In this document: positions 9,993 to 21,915 of the stretch, one piece after another
Numbering within the stretch: position 1 is the stretch's first letter
How the letters are laid out: each line of letters starts with the position of its first letter
Source of the DNA: Heterohyrax brucei
Taxonomy: Eukaryota > Chordata > Mammalia > Hyracoidea > Procaviidae
Length of the DNA stretch: 64,000 nucleotides
Assembly: GCA_028571685.1 (NCBI GenBank)
Contig: CM053146.1
Coordinates: 109,157,431-109,221,430, forward strand
Reading direction: 5' to 3'
Translations under genes and position numbers: made by a program
Notes under the pieces: generated by a model
What the model saw: the letters and a program-made list of their open reading frames with translations, nothing else
What the model was told of the DNA's origin: nothing
Databases searched by the model: none

Positions 9993-11830
9993 TCATGACA
10001 TGACACAGTGTCTTTCAATTTGTGAATAACCAAAGGAGAAATGTGCAGCTAAAGTGGAAGTTACCTGAAAGAACTCTAATAGACTGGACAAATTAGCCAC
10101 ATGACCAAGACAAATTCATTTGAGCTAAATATAAACTCATGTACTTTGGTTCCAAAAAAATCAACTGCAGAAGAAAAGATGGGTGATAGGGGCCTTATTG
10201 ATAGATCATATGAAGAAGGCTTTGTAATTTTAATGACTTTAATTAACCAATTTTAACTGATTTTTATGGACTGTAGGCTCATTTTTGACCAATGTGTAGT
10301 ATGATGTGATGCAATCTCAGACCATATTTTATAAAACTATCAAAAATATATATCAAGGTGACGGTTTTTTGAGAACACTCAAAAATGAAGTTCTGAAGAT
10401 CTGACCATACAAAATGTCTTATCCAAAAAATAATTTACAGTTCCTTCTGACTCTAACATCCTTTGATTCTGTACTAGAATGGTGAAAAGAATACTTAGGA
10501 GGAATCTCACAGTGCTGGAGGAGTGGTCAGATTTATGGGGTCTCTGGAGTCAGAACTAGGAGCAATGCATGGGCACCGAAGAAAAGCTGTTGACTCACTT
10601 TTAGCTACAAAATTGCAGTGGATCTTGTATAGGAGAAGCTGTCCTGTGAGGTAGTCCGTCACCCTCCCATCCCAGAATGTGTTTGAGAAGAGGCCGGATA
10701 CCCAGTTAATTGTTGGAGATAGGATTCACTGGTAGTTCAGGGAAATGGTGACCTTGGTGTCTCTGTATCTGGAGTCTTCAAGTGGCAGAAGAAGTTGTCT
10801 TAGGCAGTAACTAACAGACAGTTTCCTCTGTGAAGTAAGTAGTGAGGGCTGCCTGAGACACTTGAGTGTTAGAGCTGCATAAACTTGCAGGACCGTGGAT
10901 AAGTTGAAACCTGAAGCTGCTTTTCATAGGAGTTAGATTGAATTTTGAACCAAATTAAACATAAAAATCTAAGTTAGAAGGCATTTAGTTTAATGCCTTC
11001 CTTGTGACAGTTCCTTTAAATTGTGTTTCAAGCGGTAAGCCACAAACTGTTTTCTAACAAAGTCATGTATATTTTGAGGTATTTCTAGCCCTGCCTGAGG
11101 GCATACTCCTTCCATGATGGTTATGCTTCCCATTGTATCAGCTTTGTAGGTATAGAAAGCCACAAGGAAGTGGGAGGATGCCTTATAAGTGTCAGCTGGA
11201 CATAGTTTCATTTTTCATGTCAAGCTTTCAAAGAAGACACATAATGACTAAGACACCATGAGACCACTCCAGATGCCTCATGGAAACATGGGTTAGAGAT
11301 TGAGGAAAGACCACAATGACCACATTGTCTACTGTTTTGGAATTGTGGCGTTAAGGGATATTCAGAAGGTCCCTGTCCTCCTGAATGATGAGTGAAGCCT
11401 CCCTTCGGCATCCCCATTAAATGGCCCTTCAGCCTCTGCTGGAAAAAAAATCCATGATGGGAGGCTCAGTACCATCTAAGACAACTTCTGCCATTCAAAG
11501 AATCCAGATGTAACAGGGAAAAAGATAAAGAACTAGAAGAGATAGGAAGTGAAGGAACGAGTGACAAAAAAGGTGGGAAAATGGTTTGGTAAAGGGTAAT
11601 CAGCAATGGTTTGTTCGCAGTCAGAAGTGCAGAACAAGTTTAAAGCATGAGAAGAAAAATTGTTCCTCCTCCCATGGTATTTTTTCATTCTCCTTTTGGC
11701 TCTTTGGTGCTATTATTATTTTACCAGGCCAGCCTTACATATGTGATTCCAATTCTTGTGAACAGTAAGATAGATCAAGTTGGATGAACTCACTGAGTAA
11801 TTGTTTCAAACTAGCCCCTTTACTTACTTT
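9993..11830. other. Sequence without recognisable gene or repeat
   Basis: I see no gene, structural RNA or clear repeat in this 1.8 kb; it may contain ancient, unrecognisable elements. The ORFs are short and lack family features. Confidence 0.4.
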
Positions 11831-11987
11831 GGAAATCCTGGTGGCATAGTGGTTGAGTGCTACACCTGCTAACCAGAAGGCTGGCAGTTCGGATCTTCCA
11901 GGTGCCTCTTGGAAATGCTGTGGGCAACTCTCCTCTGACTGTAGTTGCTGTGAGTTGGAAACAACTCGATAGTAGTGGGTATTTTAC
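11831..11987 (+). repeat. AfroSINE, short variant
   Basis: GAAATCCTGGTGGCATAGTGG (A box region), TAACCAGAAGGCTGGCAGTTC (B box region), then CAACTCGATAGTAGTGGG. Confidence 0.9.
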
Positions 11988-12024
11988 TTGCATTAAGCCA
12001 AAACAATGACAGACTATACAATGC

Positions 12025-12182
12025 ATACAAGCTTGGGAATCAGATTCAGAGGTTTGAATCCCAGCCTTGTTACCAGCTGGCCCGGGGTCCTTGGCGTTAA
12101 CTTCTATAAGCCTTAGTTCCGTCATCCATAAATTGCTGATAATAATTTCTGTGTTGTGAAAGCATTGTGAAGACAATAAAAT
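12025..12182 (+). repeat. MIR
   Basis: GGTTTGAATCCCAGCCTTGTT, TTCCGTCATCCATAAATTG and a terminal AATAAAATA match a diverged MIR. Confidence 0.65.
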
Positions 12183-12247
12183 AAAAATAGAAAACCATCA
12201 GCATGTTGACTACAGGTGGGGGTATTGTTTGTTTTGTCCACGTGTGT

Positions 12248-12420
12248 ATCCCCAGGTGGTATAATAGTTAGATGCTATGGCTGCTAACCAGAACGCTGGC
12301 AGTTCAGATCCACCAGGCGCTCCGTGGAAGCTCTACAGGGCAGCTGTGCTCAGTCGTGTAGGGTTGCAAAAAGTTGCAACCAACTCAGTGACGATAGGTT
12401 TTTTTTTTTTTTTTTTTTTG
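12248..12420 (+). repeat. AfroSINE, short variant
   Basis: CCCAGGTGGTATAATAGTTAG, GCTGCTAACCAGAACGCTGG, CACCAGGCGCTCCGTGGAAG and a terminal run of about 18 T. Confidence 0.9.
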
Positions 12421-12515
12421 GTATTCCCAGCACCTGGGACAGTGCTTGGCGCAGAGCAGGTGCTCGCTAAGTGTTTATTAAATGGATATTGAATGAATGA
12501 ATGGGTCAAATAAAT
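12421..12515 (+). repeat. L2/MIR 3'-end relic
   Basis: GACAGTGCTTGGCGCAGAGC, GGTGCTCGCTAAGTGTTTAT and a GAATGAATGAATG tail. Confidence 0.55.
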
Positions 12516-12525
12516 ACCAGCTGTT

Positions 12526-12686
12526 GGAGCCTTGGTGGTCCAGTGGTTAAGAGCTCAGACTCCCAACCAGTCGGTTGGCGCTTTGAATCCACCAGGCTTT
12601 CCTTGAGAACTCTGTGGGGCAGTTCTCCTCTGTCCTGTAGGGTCACTGTAAGTCAGAATCACTGAATGGCAGTGGAATTTTTTTAG
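12526..12686 (+). repeat. AfroSINE, short variant
   Basis: GGAGCCTTGGTGGTCCAGTGG, TTAAGAGCTCAGACTCCC, then CTGTAGGGTCACTGTAAGTC and a T-rich end. Confidence 0.9.
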
Positions 12687-13990
12687 GTGTTTAAGTATGG
12701 CAGTGCTATGAGGCATTAGAAGTTTTTGTAAAAGTAAGAGGATGGTTGTTTAAAGATTTGAAGAAGGAGTATACTTTGTCTTTTTTTCCCCCATTTTGGA
12801 GCATGGCCTCAGTGTGTTTTAATAGCTGAACTAACTGTGCCAGCTCTGTAGTCTTGGTAGTTTTTCTTTAGTCGTCACCTCATGTTTTCCATGAGCTATC
12901 TAAAATGATCTCATTCTGTGTAGCCACGTATTATTGGACAGGTTGAAATGAAAAAGATGAAACCAAGTTAAGGCCAACCAGTAGCCATTCAGAGATACAA
13001 ATGTAGATTAATTTTCAAAGACATTTCCACTTTTTAGTATATCCTCATAGTTTTAAAGTAGTGTTTTATAAAGCAAACATGAGTGTTTTCTCAGTATTTG
13101 GTTGCCTTTTTCACAGCTGAGTTTGGTAAACTTATTAGCTATTGGTCATCTCCCAATATGTAAAAATGAAATCTTAAGTATAAGCTGTAATTGCTTCCTC
13201 AAAGCTAAACAGAATCCAGCTAGGTAATTTTTATTTGTTTGGATAGTCGTCAGTAGTATGAGTGGGTGTGTAGACACACACATACACGCACACGACACAG
13301 AACAGATCCAGTTCTTAATTCAACATTTCAAGAAAAACAGGAAATTAATAGATTCTAGATTCAGAACTGTGTAACTAAAGTGACAGTGGGGCGGAAGGGG
13401 AAGATGAGGAGGTAAGGATGAGAGAAACTGTTGTATTTGCTGAAAGAAAAATGAAACAAAAATGATACCTTTTGCTGCATTAGGAACAGTCAGAACTAGA
13501 GTGTAGTTGAAACCACGCCATGTTACACCTTCTCCTGTACTGTCTTCTGATGTCAGGTAATTGCTTACTGCCTGCTAATCTTGTCTCCCTTCAGTAGCCA
13601 GTTCCTAAAATTATACTGCAGTACAATTAGCTAAATAGATTGCATCTGGCTGAGACACATGCTAGACCCACAGTAAATATTTGTTACTGAGTTTTGCAGT
13701 CTGAGCAGGTAGGTTTTCTTGCTGGCTTCACACGTGGCTCGAGTATTTCAGCCAGAGAGTTCTGTTCTTCCTCTTACCTGAAATGCTGTTCCCATTCCGT
13801 GCTGCCACAGAGCAGTACAGAGGAGCACTCTCTGAAGTCCTCTCTGGATAAACTGCTTAAACTAAAGCCATGTCACCTTTCAGAAGCATCTTTTATATAC
13901 CTAGCTGTAAGTCAATTTCAGAATGTTTTTTAAAGTCTTTGTTAACGATATTCTTTGTCTTAGCCTGTCTCTAACATGTGCCCACACACC
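12687..13990. other. Mostly unique sequence, possible L2 relic
   Basis: No gene is seen. 13730-13880 (CTTACCTGAAATGCTGTTCCC, GAGCACTCTCTGAAGTCC) is compatible with a plus-strand L2 relic. A short (CA)n-like run lies at 13275-13295. Confidence 0.4.
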
Positions 13991-13995
13991 CCCTT

Positions 13996-14042
13996 ATTGG
14001 TTAGCAGATGTGGCACTTAACCATATTGCCACCAAGGTTTCC
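13996..14042 (-). repeat. AfroSINE head fragment
   Basis: GGTTAGCAGATGTGGCACTT and GCCACCAAGGTTTCC are the antisense tRNA-like head only. Confidence 0.7.
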
Positions 14043-14059
14043 CCACACTCTATAGTATG

Positions 14060-14254
14060 CAAAAAAAAAAAGAAAAAGAGAGAGAGAGACAGAAAGAAGC
14101 ACCAAACCAACTGCTGTTGAGTTAATTCTGACTCAGTAACTCGACAGGACAGAGTAGAACTGGCTATAGTTTCCAAGGAGCCATCTAGTGGACTCGAACC
14201 ACCAGCTTTTTGGTTAACAGCTGTACCTCTTAACCACATACCATCAGGGTTTCC
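14060..14254 (-). repeat. AfroSINE, short variant
   Basis: An A/GA-rich tail (14060-14102) is followed by CACCAAACCAACTGCTGTTG, GGACAGAGTAGAACTGGC and the head TTAACCACATACCATCAGGG. Confidence 0.88.
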
Positions 14255-14933
14255 CTGAAATATACACTCCTCATTAATAGGCATTCAGGCTCATTTCTCA
14301 AGGGAATATACACACACATCTCCCATCACATGCAGTGCCCAGTGGAGGGGACACCTCTCAAAAGAAGTGTTCAGTAAATGCATAATGAAACTTTTAACAT
14401 TAGTCTAAAAGAAAAAGAAAAAACCCAGAAAACTCTAGTCAGAATCTCCGTGACAGCAGCAGGTTTGGTTAGGTTTTTATAAATCTGCCAAGAATGAGTA
14501 TAGATGAAACCAAGACTGTAAGATGGATCTATATCCTTCAAACAGGTAATCAAAACCTAATACATTTATGCCTGAAAATTGCTTTAAGGTAGATTGGATG
14601 ACTAACAGAAAGTCTTCCAAAGGGAAATAATATACGATGTTATATTTAGGTGAGAAGCCTGTGTAATATTTGAGCTACTGTACAATCTTTTCAATCTTTA
14701 GAAAAATGATTTAGAAGAGATTAAACTATATATTGCTAGAGCTTATAGACCATCATAAGCATCTGATAATTTCTGAACCTCCCCCAGTGTAAGTTGAGCC
14801 CCAGAGCAGGCTAGAGCTCAATGCAAAGTAGAAAGAATCTGGTGTGTGCTCTCTGGCCTTTTGAGTTATAAATGGGTAAGAAAAGGCAGCCAGTGGGAGC
14901 ATTTACAACGAGCCCGTGACATGCTTCCAGGTG
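14255..14933. other. No recognisable feature
   Basis: AT-rich intronic sequence; nothing identified. Confidence 0.4.
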
Positions 14934-15114
14934 TGTTGTTGTTGTCATTGTTGTTAAGTGCCAGTGAATGATTTCACTTCACAGAAACCGTGTGTGACGG
15001 AGTAGAACTACCCTCTAGGCGTTTTGTGGATGTTGTCTTTATGGGAGCAGATTGCCACGTCCTGTGGAGCTGCTAGGTGAGCATGAACTGCTAGCCTTTT
15101 GATTAACAGTTGCG
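14934..15114 (-). repeat. AfroSINE/BovB-tail SINE, long variant
   Basis: It begins with a TGTTGTTGTTGTCATTG run (antisense of the ACAAC tail) and has GTGACGGAGTAGAACTACCC, a TGGGAGCAGATTGCCACGTC module and TAGCCTTTTGATTAACAG. Confidence 0.75.
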
Positions 15115-16182
15115 AGAATAACAGTAAGAGATCTGTATCTACGGATGGAGTTACCAGGATATAGTACCATGCTTAACATAACCAGTTGTTAAGTAGATTT
15201 AGCATTGGGTGAAAACAAACTTTTGTTTTCTCATACTCCATAGAAAAGATAAAATCCCCATTTTTTTTTTTGGACAGAAGTTCAGGCTTTATGGACAATA
15301 TCCAGAGAGCTGACTTAGTGACTTGGTGACCCAAAGTACAAGGCTGTGCATTGAGAAGAAATAAAATGAGTAATAAAATAGTGTTGGGTAACTGACTTGG
15401 ATAAAGAGATGGAATATAATGCGAAGACGTGTGTGTAGTGCTTTGGTGTTCATGATTAGACCTTGACTCTGACAATGATGAAAAGATGTTGCAGAGTTGG
15501 CAGTAGGGTAGGAGGAGAATAGGAAGGGGATTGCAAGCTATGTACCATCATGTTGCTGGGACAGTATTTGACATTGATGATTTTTAAAGGTGCCATTTTT
15601 GTGATCACTTGGTAAGGTGTCAAAAACCGAAAAGTGTTAAAAACTCACTGCAATCAAGAAAGGAAGAATAAAACAAGAAGACATTGACTGCTTTTTTCTC
15701 ATATGTCTTTATCGAGTGCGTATCTTGTCAGAGGCATCGTGCTAAGTACTTGAGAGAACAGAAAGATGGAATGTAATTTACTAGATGTAGGGTGTTTTTT
15801 TAAAAGAAGGGAATTCCTTTTGTAATTCATTAGCTGTATTATCTGATATATTTGAAGTACTTTAAAAGTATTAATTTTTCACATATTTCAGGTGAAAAAA
15901 TTGTATTTTTTTATTACAGTTGGAAATTGAAAGAAAATTTACTGAGATAGTAAGTAAATATGACCTCTAGAATGTTGCCTGCCTGAGCATATCATAAAAT
16001 GGTCAAAATGAGTTTTTATTATCTGTGATTGCATTAGAATGAACTCAAGAGCATTAAATCCTATTAGTTCTCTCTTTTATCCATCTTCATACAATTATGT
16101 GAAATCAGAATGAGTGAAAGGAGGTTTAGTAAGTTTTAGATTATCCTTAATTAACTCTAAGACTTTATTTGAACTTTTCTAA
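15115..16182. other. No recognisable feature
   Basis: AT-rich sequence. The 100-codon minus-strand ORF at 15173-15475 has no recognisable family pattern and lies in otherwise non-coding DNA. Confidence 0.4.
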
Positions 16183-16374
16183 GAGCTCTGGTAGTCTACT
16201 GGTTAAGGGCTTGATTGCTAACCAGAAAATCGGTGGTTTGAACCCACCAGCTGTTCCCACCAGCTGTGGGAGAAAGATGTGGCAGTCTTGGAAATCCTAT
16301 GGGGCAGTTCCCGTTTGTCCTCTAGGGTCCAGTGAGTCAGCATGGACTCAGTAGCAGTGCGTTTGGTTGGTTTA
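16183..16374 (+). repeat. AfroSINE, long variant
   Basis: GAGCTCTGGTAGTCTACTGG, CTAACCAGAAAATCGGTGG, a GGGAGAAAGATGTGGCAGTC module, then CCTATGGGGCAGTTCCCG and GTTTGGTTGGTTTAG. Confidence 0.9.
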
Positions 16375-16514
16375 GGTTGCTCTTTGTATGAGTATTTACG
16401 GTTCTCTTAAGACAATTACCTTGACTATGGATTTGGTCACTAGAACACGTGTAGTACCTGGCAGCCACGAAACCAAAAGAAGCAGTGACTAGTTTGGGTT
16501 TCTGAGCCTTTCGT

Positions 16515-16709
16515 ATGGGGAGCAGGTGTTGCAGCAGTAGATTTACTTTAGCTCCTGTTGCAGTTTTAAGAACAGGGAAAATGAGTGACCCTGTGGACAC
16601 AGCACTCACCACTGACAGCCCCCTTGGCGGCGCCGTAGTCGGTTTATCGGAGCTAGAGCCCCCACCCACATCTCCGGAGTCGCCTTTGCCCTCCCAGAAG
16701 CCACTGTAA
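16515..16709 (+). other. CpG-dense patch with a 43-codon ATG ORF, unrecognised
   Basis: Between two repeats lies about 190 bases with a local cluster of CpG dinucleotides (16625-16685) that stands out from AT-rich surroundings. An ATG at 16581 opens an ORF starting MSDPVDTALTTDSPLGG and ending at 16709; the antisense frame is also open (16337-16765). I do not recognise either product. It could be an alternative SPATS2L 5' exon or promoter, a fragment of a processed pseudogene, or chance. Confidence 0.3.
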
Positions 16710-16759
16710 AGGGGAAGTGTCAGTGAGGGGACAGTGTAACTACGTGAGAGCAGTTTGCG

Positions 16760-16885
16760 GTCCAAAGGTCAGAAGTTTGAGAAGCAGCTTCATCACCCGC
16801 TGGATGCAGGCTCTGCCTTTTAAAGCCTTAGTTTCTCACCTGTAAAATGAGAACGGCGGAAAGCACAGGGCTATGAAGAATCTAA
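16760..16885 (+). repeat. MIR-like relic
   Basis: AGCCTTAGTTTCTCACCTGT followed by AAAATGAGAACGG resembles the MIR core. Confidence 0.5.
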
Positions 16886-16899
16886 AAAGTACTTATCTA

Positions 16900-17100
16900 T
16901 TTATATTTATTTTATAGCACTTACTATGTGCCAGGCACTGTACTTATACAAATATGAACTCATTTTGTCTTCATTACCACCCTGCAAGGCAGTTACTATT
17001 ATTATTCTTATTTTCTTGATGAGGAAATGTAGGCATAGACAGGTTGAAAGACTTGCCCAAATTCTAAACTAGTAAGACACAGAGCTGGAATTCAAGCTTG
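16900..17100 (-). repeat. MIR
   Basis: Antisense MIR: CACTTACTATGTGCCAGGCA, GAACTCATTTTGTCTTCATT, TTCTTGATGAGGAAATGTAG and GACACAGAGCTGGAATTCAA. Confidence 0.85.
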
Positions 17101-17360
17101 GTAAATTGTAATTACTTCTGCATATCTATTCCAAAAGGATAAGGAAGAATCCAAATAGCAGAAGACAGGCAGCATTTCCTCCTTGCTGTTATTCAAGGGC
17201 TTGAAATACCATGGTTGGTGAGAGAAGCACTTTACAGGCATCTCTGCCATGGGGCTGGCTGTAGGGGTTTTGTAGGCCGAGCCAGTGGTGGTTAGCAAGA
17301 TGGTCTGTGATGCTTGTGAACCAAAGAGATCTGATCCTGAAAAGAAATAACCCCTTTCTA

Positions 17361-17530
17361 GGAAACCCTGGTGATGTAGTGTGTTACGTGCTGTGCCTGC
17401 TAGCCAAAAGATCAGCAGTTCAAACCTGCCGGGTACTCCTTGGAAACTGTGTGGGGTAGTTCTGCTCTGACCTCTAGGGTCGTTATGAGTCAGACCCAAG
17501 TTGACAGCCATGGGTTTGGATTTTTTTTGG
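17361..17530 (+). repeat. AfroSINE, short variant
   Basis: GGAAACCCTGGTGATGTAG, TAGCCAAAAGATCAGCAG, CTCTAGGGTCGTTATGAGTC and a T-rich end. Confidence 0.9.
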
Positions 17531-19127
17531 TAAGAATATACTTGGTTGCTTGACAAATGATAAAACCTTCTCCACTCTGCCTCTTAGTGGTTATCGCCAC
17601 CGCTGTGTTCCTCTGTGCCACTTTCCTGGCCTGTAATAAAATGTATAGCCCCTTGGGTGGGTGGTATGGTATTTATTTTGTGCAAAACAGATGCTTCGAG
17701 TTAGATACAGAACCAGGAATAAGTTCTAGAATTGGGAGGGAAGAGAGACAGCCTGAGGGTTCGTGCTAAGAATATTTGCAAATTGATTGATATGCCTGTA
17801 TGGTGTCACTGGGAAGATTAGACGCCCTTAGAGGAAGGCCATACCCAGCAACTGACCTTTGGAATGAAGACTACAGTACCAGGCTGTACTCTCTTAGTCT
17901 CTAGGGCTGTCAGTATAAAGGTTACAAGTCGAGCCTTACAGTTAATGCCTTCCCCAGGGATTGGGATAATGAAGAACTGGGCATTCACTAACAGAGGGCC
18001 TGAAGGCAAAAAGCACTGGGCAGTTTTACAAAAACGGAGCAAGTGATTTCTCAAAAGGTGAGTCCTCAGAGCTTCAGGTGGCTGAGGCTGTCAGCCCAGG
18101 GCTGATTACTCAGCCACACCCAAGATCCTGCCACCTACCCTGGTTTCTGGCTCCGCCTACATCACTGTTCAGAGATGACTTACTGGTCACAATAAAAGCA
18201 CATTGATAAAAGGAACCAGTTGGAAGAGTCTCCATTGGGAAAGCCAGTAGCTTGGGACCAGGCTCTGGGAGGCCTGACCTGGGGACACCAAGGAAGCCCT
18301 ATCAGGTGAGTTAAGGTTGATTTTGTTGGGAAGCCGTAGGATGGATGTGCTGCCTGTGAATTTTGTTATGCCCCCCACTGATTCTGCTGGTGGCCTCAGT
18401 TCCCTCACCACTTCTTTCTTATGGAATGCCAGTATATTCCAGGGAGTATATCATAATATGCTGTTCTTATTCAGCCAGTGTTTTTTTCAAGGAAGTACGA
18501 AGAAACTGACTTTCTCTACTACTTGAAAAAAAATAGCTAAATGTTTATGGGGAAAGTTGTGGCTTTGTGAACTAGGATTATTGTGAATTTTTTGGACAGA
18601 GGTTTTTGAAAACAGAGTAAGCTCTAGAGATGATGAATTCCTTTATCAGATGTTTATTCCATGGTAGATGAACCAGCTTCCCCCACAATTAGCTCTGCAC
18701 TGTTAACCTTTCCTTTGCTAAGTTTAGGTGTGTTCTTTCTTTACGAGCCCGTGGTTGTATTGTGGAACTACAATCCATGTTTTTTTGGAGATGAGTATGT
18801 AGTTTTTTCTTTACAAAGATGCTTTATAAAAGTTAAGAAAACAGACAGTCCGCTCATAGTGTTCATTTTATCAGTGTGTTTATGCTGCTCGGTGCTGTAG
18901 GGCTGTGTTCCTGCTAAGACGGCCTCTCAATCTCTGTTGTGCCTCGTCACTGGGACAATATTTGGAAGCGGGGCATACTGTGTCCCTCGTTTCAACTTCC
19001 GTCTTTGTGCACGCTCTAATTCCCTTCTTCCACTCCTCCTCAGATTCTTGTTTTAGCATCTATAGCTGTTTTAGTGTCTACAGCTGACTTTGTCATTGAT
19101 CTGTAAGCTCTTTGGGGGCAGGAGCTT
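17531..19127. other. Mostly unique sequence
   Basis: No gene was recognised. Short open frames exist (for example 17557-17769 and 18661-18900) but lack protein-family features or splice context. 18990-19125 may include an L2 relic (ending CTGTAAGCTCTTTGGGGGCA). Confidence 0.4.
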
Positions 19128-19370
19128 TGGAATCAGATGGTCTGAGGTCAAATCTCAGTTCATCCACTTACCTGAGTGAATAGGACTTGGTGCAGTAGCT
19201 CACCTCTCTGACTGTCTTTCCTCGTCAGTAAAATGGGTATAGCAGTAATAACAGTGTACACTCCACAGGTTATGGTAAGAATTGAGTACATGGCAAGTAC
19301 TTAGAGCACTACCATACATACAGTAAGAGCTCAGTAAGTGAACCTGTAGCTATTGCTAGTTCCCCACTGA
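19128..19370 (+). repeat. MIR
   Basis: TTTGGAATCAGATGGTCTGA, GTCAGTAAAATGGGTATAGC and GAGCTCAGTAAGTGAACC give a full-length diverged MIR. Confidence 0.8.
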
Positions 19371-20906
19371 GCAAGGCACATTGTGGATGTTTAAATAATA
19401 AATATTTGTCAAATAATAAGGAAAACATGTGTCCTTTCTGCAAGAGTCCCCAGTAGCTACTTGAAGAGATAGAGGAGAGGAAAAGCGCGTTGTTTCTCTT
19501 TTAATGTTTGAGCAGTTTGTATTACGGTATGTGGCGTTCCAGGGCAGGCAGGAGAAAGGTGCTTGATCTTTTGTCTAAGCCTCTGTGGGACTGGCCGGGT
19601 GGTGGGGGCAAACCAGTGTGGTCTGCTTGGAGAGAGTGGAATTTATTCTTCTGAACCTCTTCTCTGCATCACCTAACACAGGCCACATAACCCTTACGGG
19701 GGCATCACTGAGGATGAGCATATTTTAAAGACTTGAGCTTACATCATCCAGTCTTAAAAGAGCTGAGCATAATTGAATTGCTGATACCAGTGGGTACTTG
19801 CACCAGGTCCGGGTCACCCACATCGCTATGGAAACACATGTTTGCTTTAAAGCCAAGCAATCAAAAGCAGAGCATGAGCAGAACTGGTGACGGGTCACTT
19901 TTAGAAAAAGGCATTTATTTGTGTTCTCAGGCCATCAGAGACCTATGAAATGAAATAATTTCAAATTAAATAGAAAAATCATGCCATGGATGAATGCTAA
20001 TAAAGCCTGCCTTGCTTCCTCCCCCTGCTTGCGCATTGCCTGAGATCTGCTGCATTTATTTTCGCTGTCCTTTGCTCTTTTGCTTCCATTTGCATTCTGC
20101 TGCTGTAGGGAGGTGGTTTGGCACTTTGTGCAGAAGTGGTTAATCTTCATTCATAAGCATTTGCCAGTGTTAGAATAGAAACCTCAAAACTGGGCCTGCC
20201 CTGCAGTGTGCTTTGTGCACCTCCTTGCTGAAGCTGTGTGTGTGCAGCATGTCCACGGGTGCTAAATGATGATGGCTGTCTTCCTGCCAGCACTCGGGGC
20301 TGCCTAGTGAAGATGTCCCCATAAAGGGCTGAGATTCAGATCAGCACATCGTGCCCCACATCTGCACAAGTGATATTCTGAGTGATTGGAAGCTTTTATC
20401 TGCTTCTGGAAGCAGGCCTTTTCAAATAAGTATTGACTGTTAATGACCTGTTTAAATAAAACATTCAATTTTCTTTCTTCCCTCTACAAAGAACTTAGTA
20501 GGCAGTGACATTTCTGAACCAAAAGCTAACCCTGCTTTTCAAAAGAGGCTGAACCAGGGCTTTTAAATGTGGATTTTTTTCCCTGACATTCACCCTTAGA
20601 AAGCTTTTTAGTCAAGATGTTCCTTCAGTGACTTTAGTACATTGATGTGTCTTTGAATAAAAATGCAACCTTGAGTTTTTTCCTCCAAATTAAAAAAAAA
20701 ATCTAAGGAAGTATCTTAATGTGAAACTCTTACTTTAATTATCATTTTCTATTTTGTTGTTATATCTTCATTCCTAATAATTAAAGCAACTTTCCCCTAA
20801 CAAACAAGGAACTGCACAAGAATTTTTATTAAGCCATGGGACTTAACTGCAGAAGAATGAGATAACGTGCTTGGAACCTAAGTGATTAAAAGACCAGATA
20901 AGAAAC
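19371..20906. other. Unique sequence, candidate conserved non-coding DNA at 20.16-20.48 kb
   Basis: No repeat or gene was identified. The part from 20160 to 20480 is more balanced in composition than its surroundings and free of repeat signatures. Confidence 0.3.
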
Positions 20907-21070
20907 TCAACTAAAGCTGTTGCCATCAAATTGATTCCAACTCCTAGTGACCCTATAGAACAGACTAGAACTTCCCCATAGAGTTTCCAAGGAGTGCCTG
21001 GTGAGTTTCAACTGCTGATCTTTTGGTTAGCAGCTGTATCCCTTTTAACCGCTATGCTCTCAGGGTTTCC
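20903..21070 (-). repeat. AfroSINE with target-site duplication
   Basis: Antisense short variant: AAAGCTGTTGCCATCAAATT, GAGTTTCCAAGGAGTGCCTG and the head GCTCTCAGGGTTTCC. ACCAGATAAG flanks it at 20893-20902 and 21076-21085. Confidence 0.93.
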
Positions 21071-21320
21071 ACAGAACCAGATAAGGAACAGCAAAGGCTT
21101 GCTGGAAAAAGAAGAACTCAAAATAGAAGACAAAAAAATTAAGCCATGGGAAATTTAAACAACAACAAAAAAATCCTGAATAGCATAAAATTTTGACAAA
21201 GTCCCAATCCCGATTTTACAGAAAGAAAGCTCTTTGCATCTTCAGCTGATTTGTAGTACCACTGATTGGGCTGTAGGGGCTGGGCAGTGATCTCAGCCAA
21301 TGTGAAAGTGACCTTGCCAG

Positions 21321-21479
21321 GGAAACCCTGGTGGCCTAGTGGTTAAAAGGGCTACAGCTGCTAATGAAAAGGTCAACAGTTCAAACCCACCAGGCACTCC
21401 TTGGAAACTCTATGGGGCAGTTTTGTCTGTAGGGTTGCAAGTTGGAATCAACCTGATGGGAGTGGGTTTGGTTTTTTGA
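21321..21479 (+). repeat. AfroSINE, short variant
   Basis: GGAAACCCTGGTGGCCTAG, ACTCCTTGGAAACTCTATGG and GTGGGTTTGGTTTTTTG. Confidence 0.93.
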
Positions 21480-21493
21480 TTGTATGGAGAAAT

Positions 21494-21660
21494 GGAAATT
21501 TTGGTAGTGTAGTGGTTTAGTGCTGTGTCTGCTAATCAAAAGGTTGGTAGTTCGGATCTGCTAGGTACTCCTTGGAAACTCTATGGGGCCGTTCTCCTCT
21601 GTCCTGTGGGGTCTCCAGGACTCAGAATCAACTCTACGGCAGTGTTTTGTTTTGCTTTTA
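21494..21660 (+). repeat. AfroSINE with target-site duplication
   Basis: The head is degraded (TTTTGGTAGTGTAGTGGTTT), followed by TCCTTGGAAACTCTATGGGG and CTGTCCTGTGGGGTCTCC. ATGGAGAAAT flanks it at 21484-21493 and 21661-21670. Confidence 0.93.
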
Positions 21661-21812
21661 ATGGAGAAATAGCCTAGTATACCGTAGGCAGCACCCTTCC
21701 TTTTTTTTTTAAAGGTGAATTTTCACATTTGTTCTGCCTAGCTGGTAGGTGCTCCTATCAACACACAGTGCCCTTACACAATTTTAATATCTGAGAGCTG
21801 AGAGGAACCATA

Positions 21813-21915
21813 CCTGTCAAAAACCCATAGCCGTCAAGTTAATTCCAATTTACAGCAAACTGCCAACCTTTTGGTTAGTAGCCATAACACCTAACTGGTG
21901 TGCTGCCAGGGTTTC
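21813..21915 (-). repeat. AfroSINE with internal deletion
   Basis: Only about 100 bases: the tail half (CATAGCCGTCAAGTTAATTC) joins directly to the head (GCCAACCTTTTGGTTAGTAG) with the middle missing. Imperfect duplications of TGAGAGGAACCATA flank it (21799-21812 and 21916-21929). Confidence 0.88.

Noticed and set aside
11831..12686. tRNA genes suggested by the A- and B-box-like sequences of the SINE heads
   Set aside because: The boxes belong to AfroSINE and MIR heads; no intact cloverleaf with acceptor stem is present.
17092..17556. 154-codon minus-strand ORF
   Set aside because: It runs through an antisense AfroSINE (17361-17530) and flanking sequence; no conserved domain or splice context.
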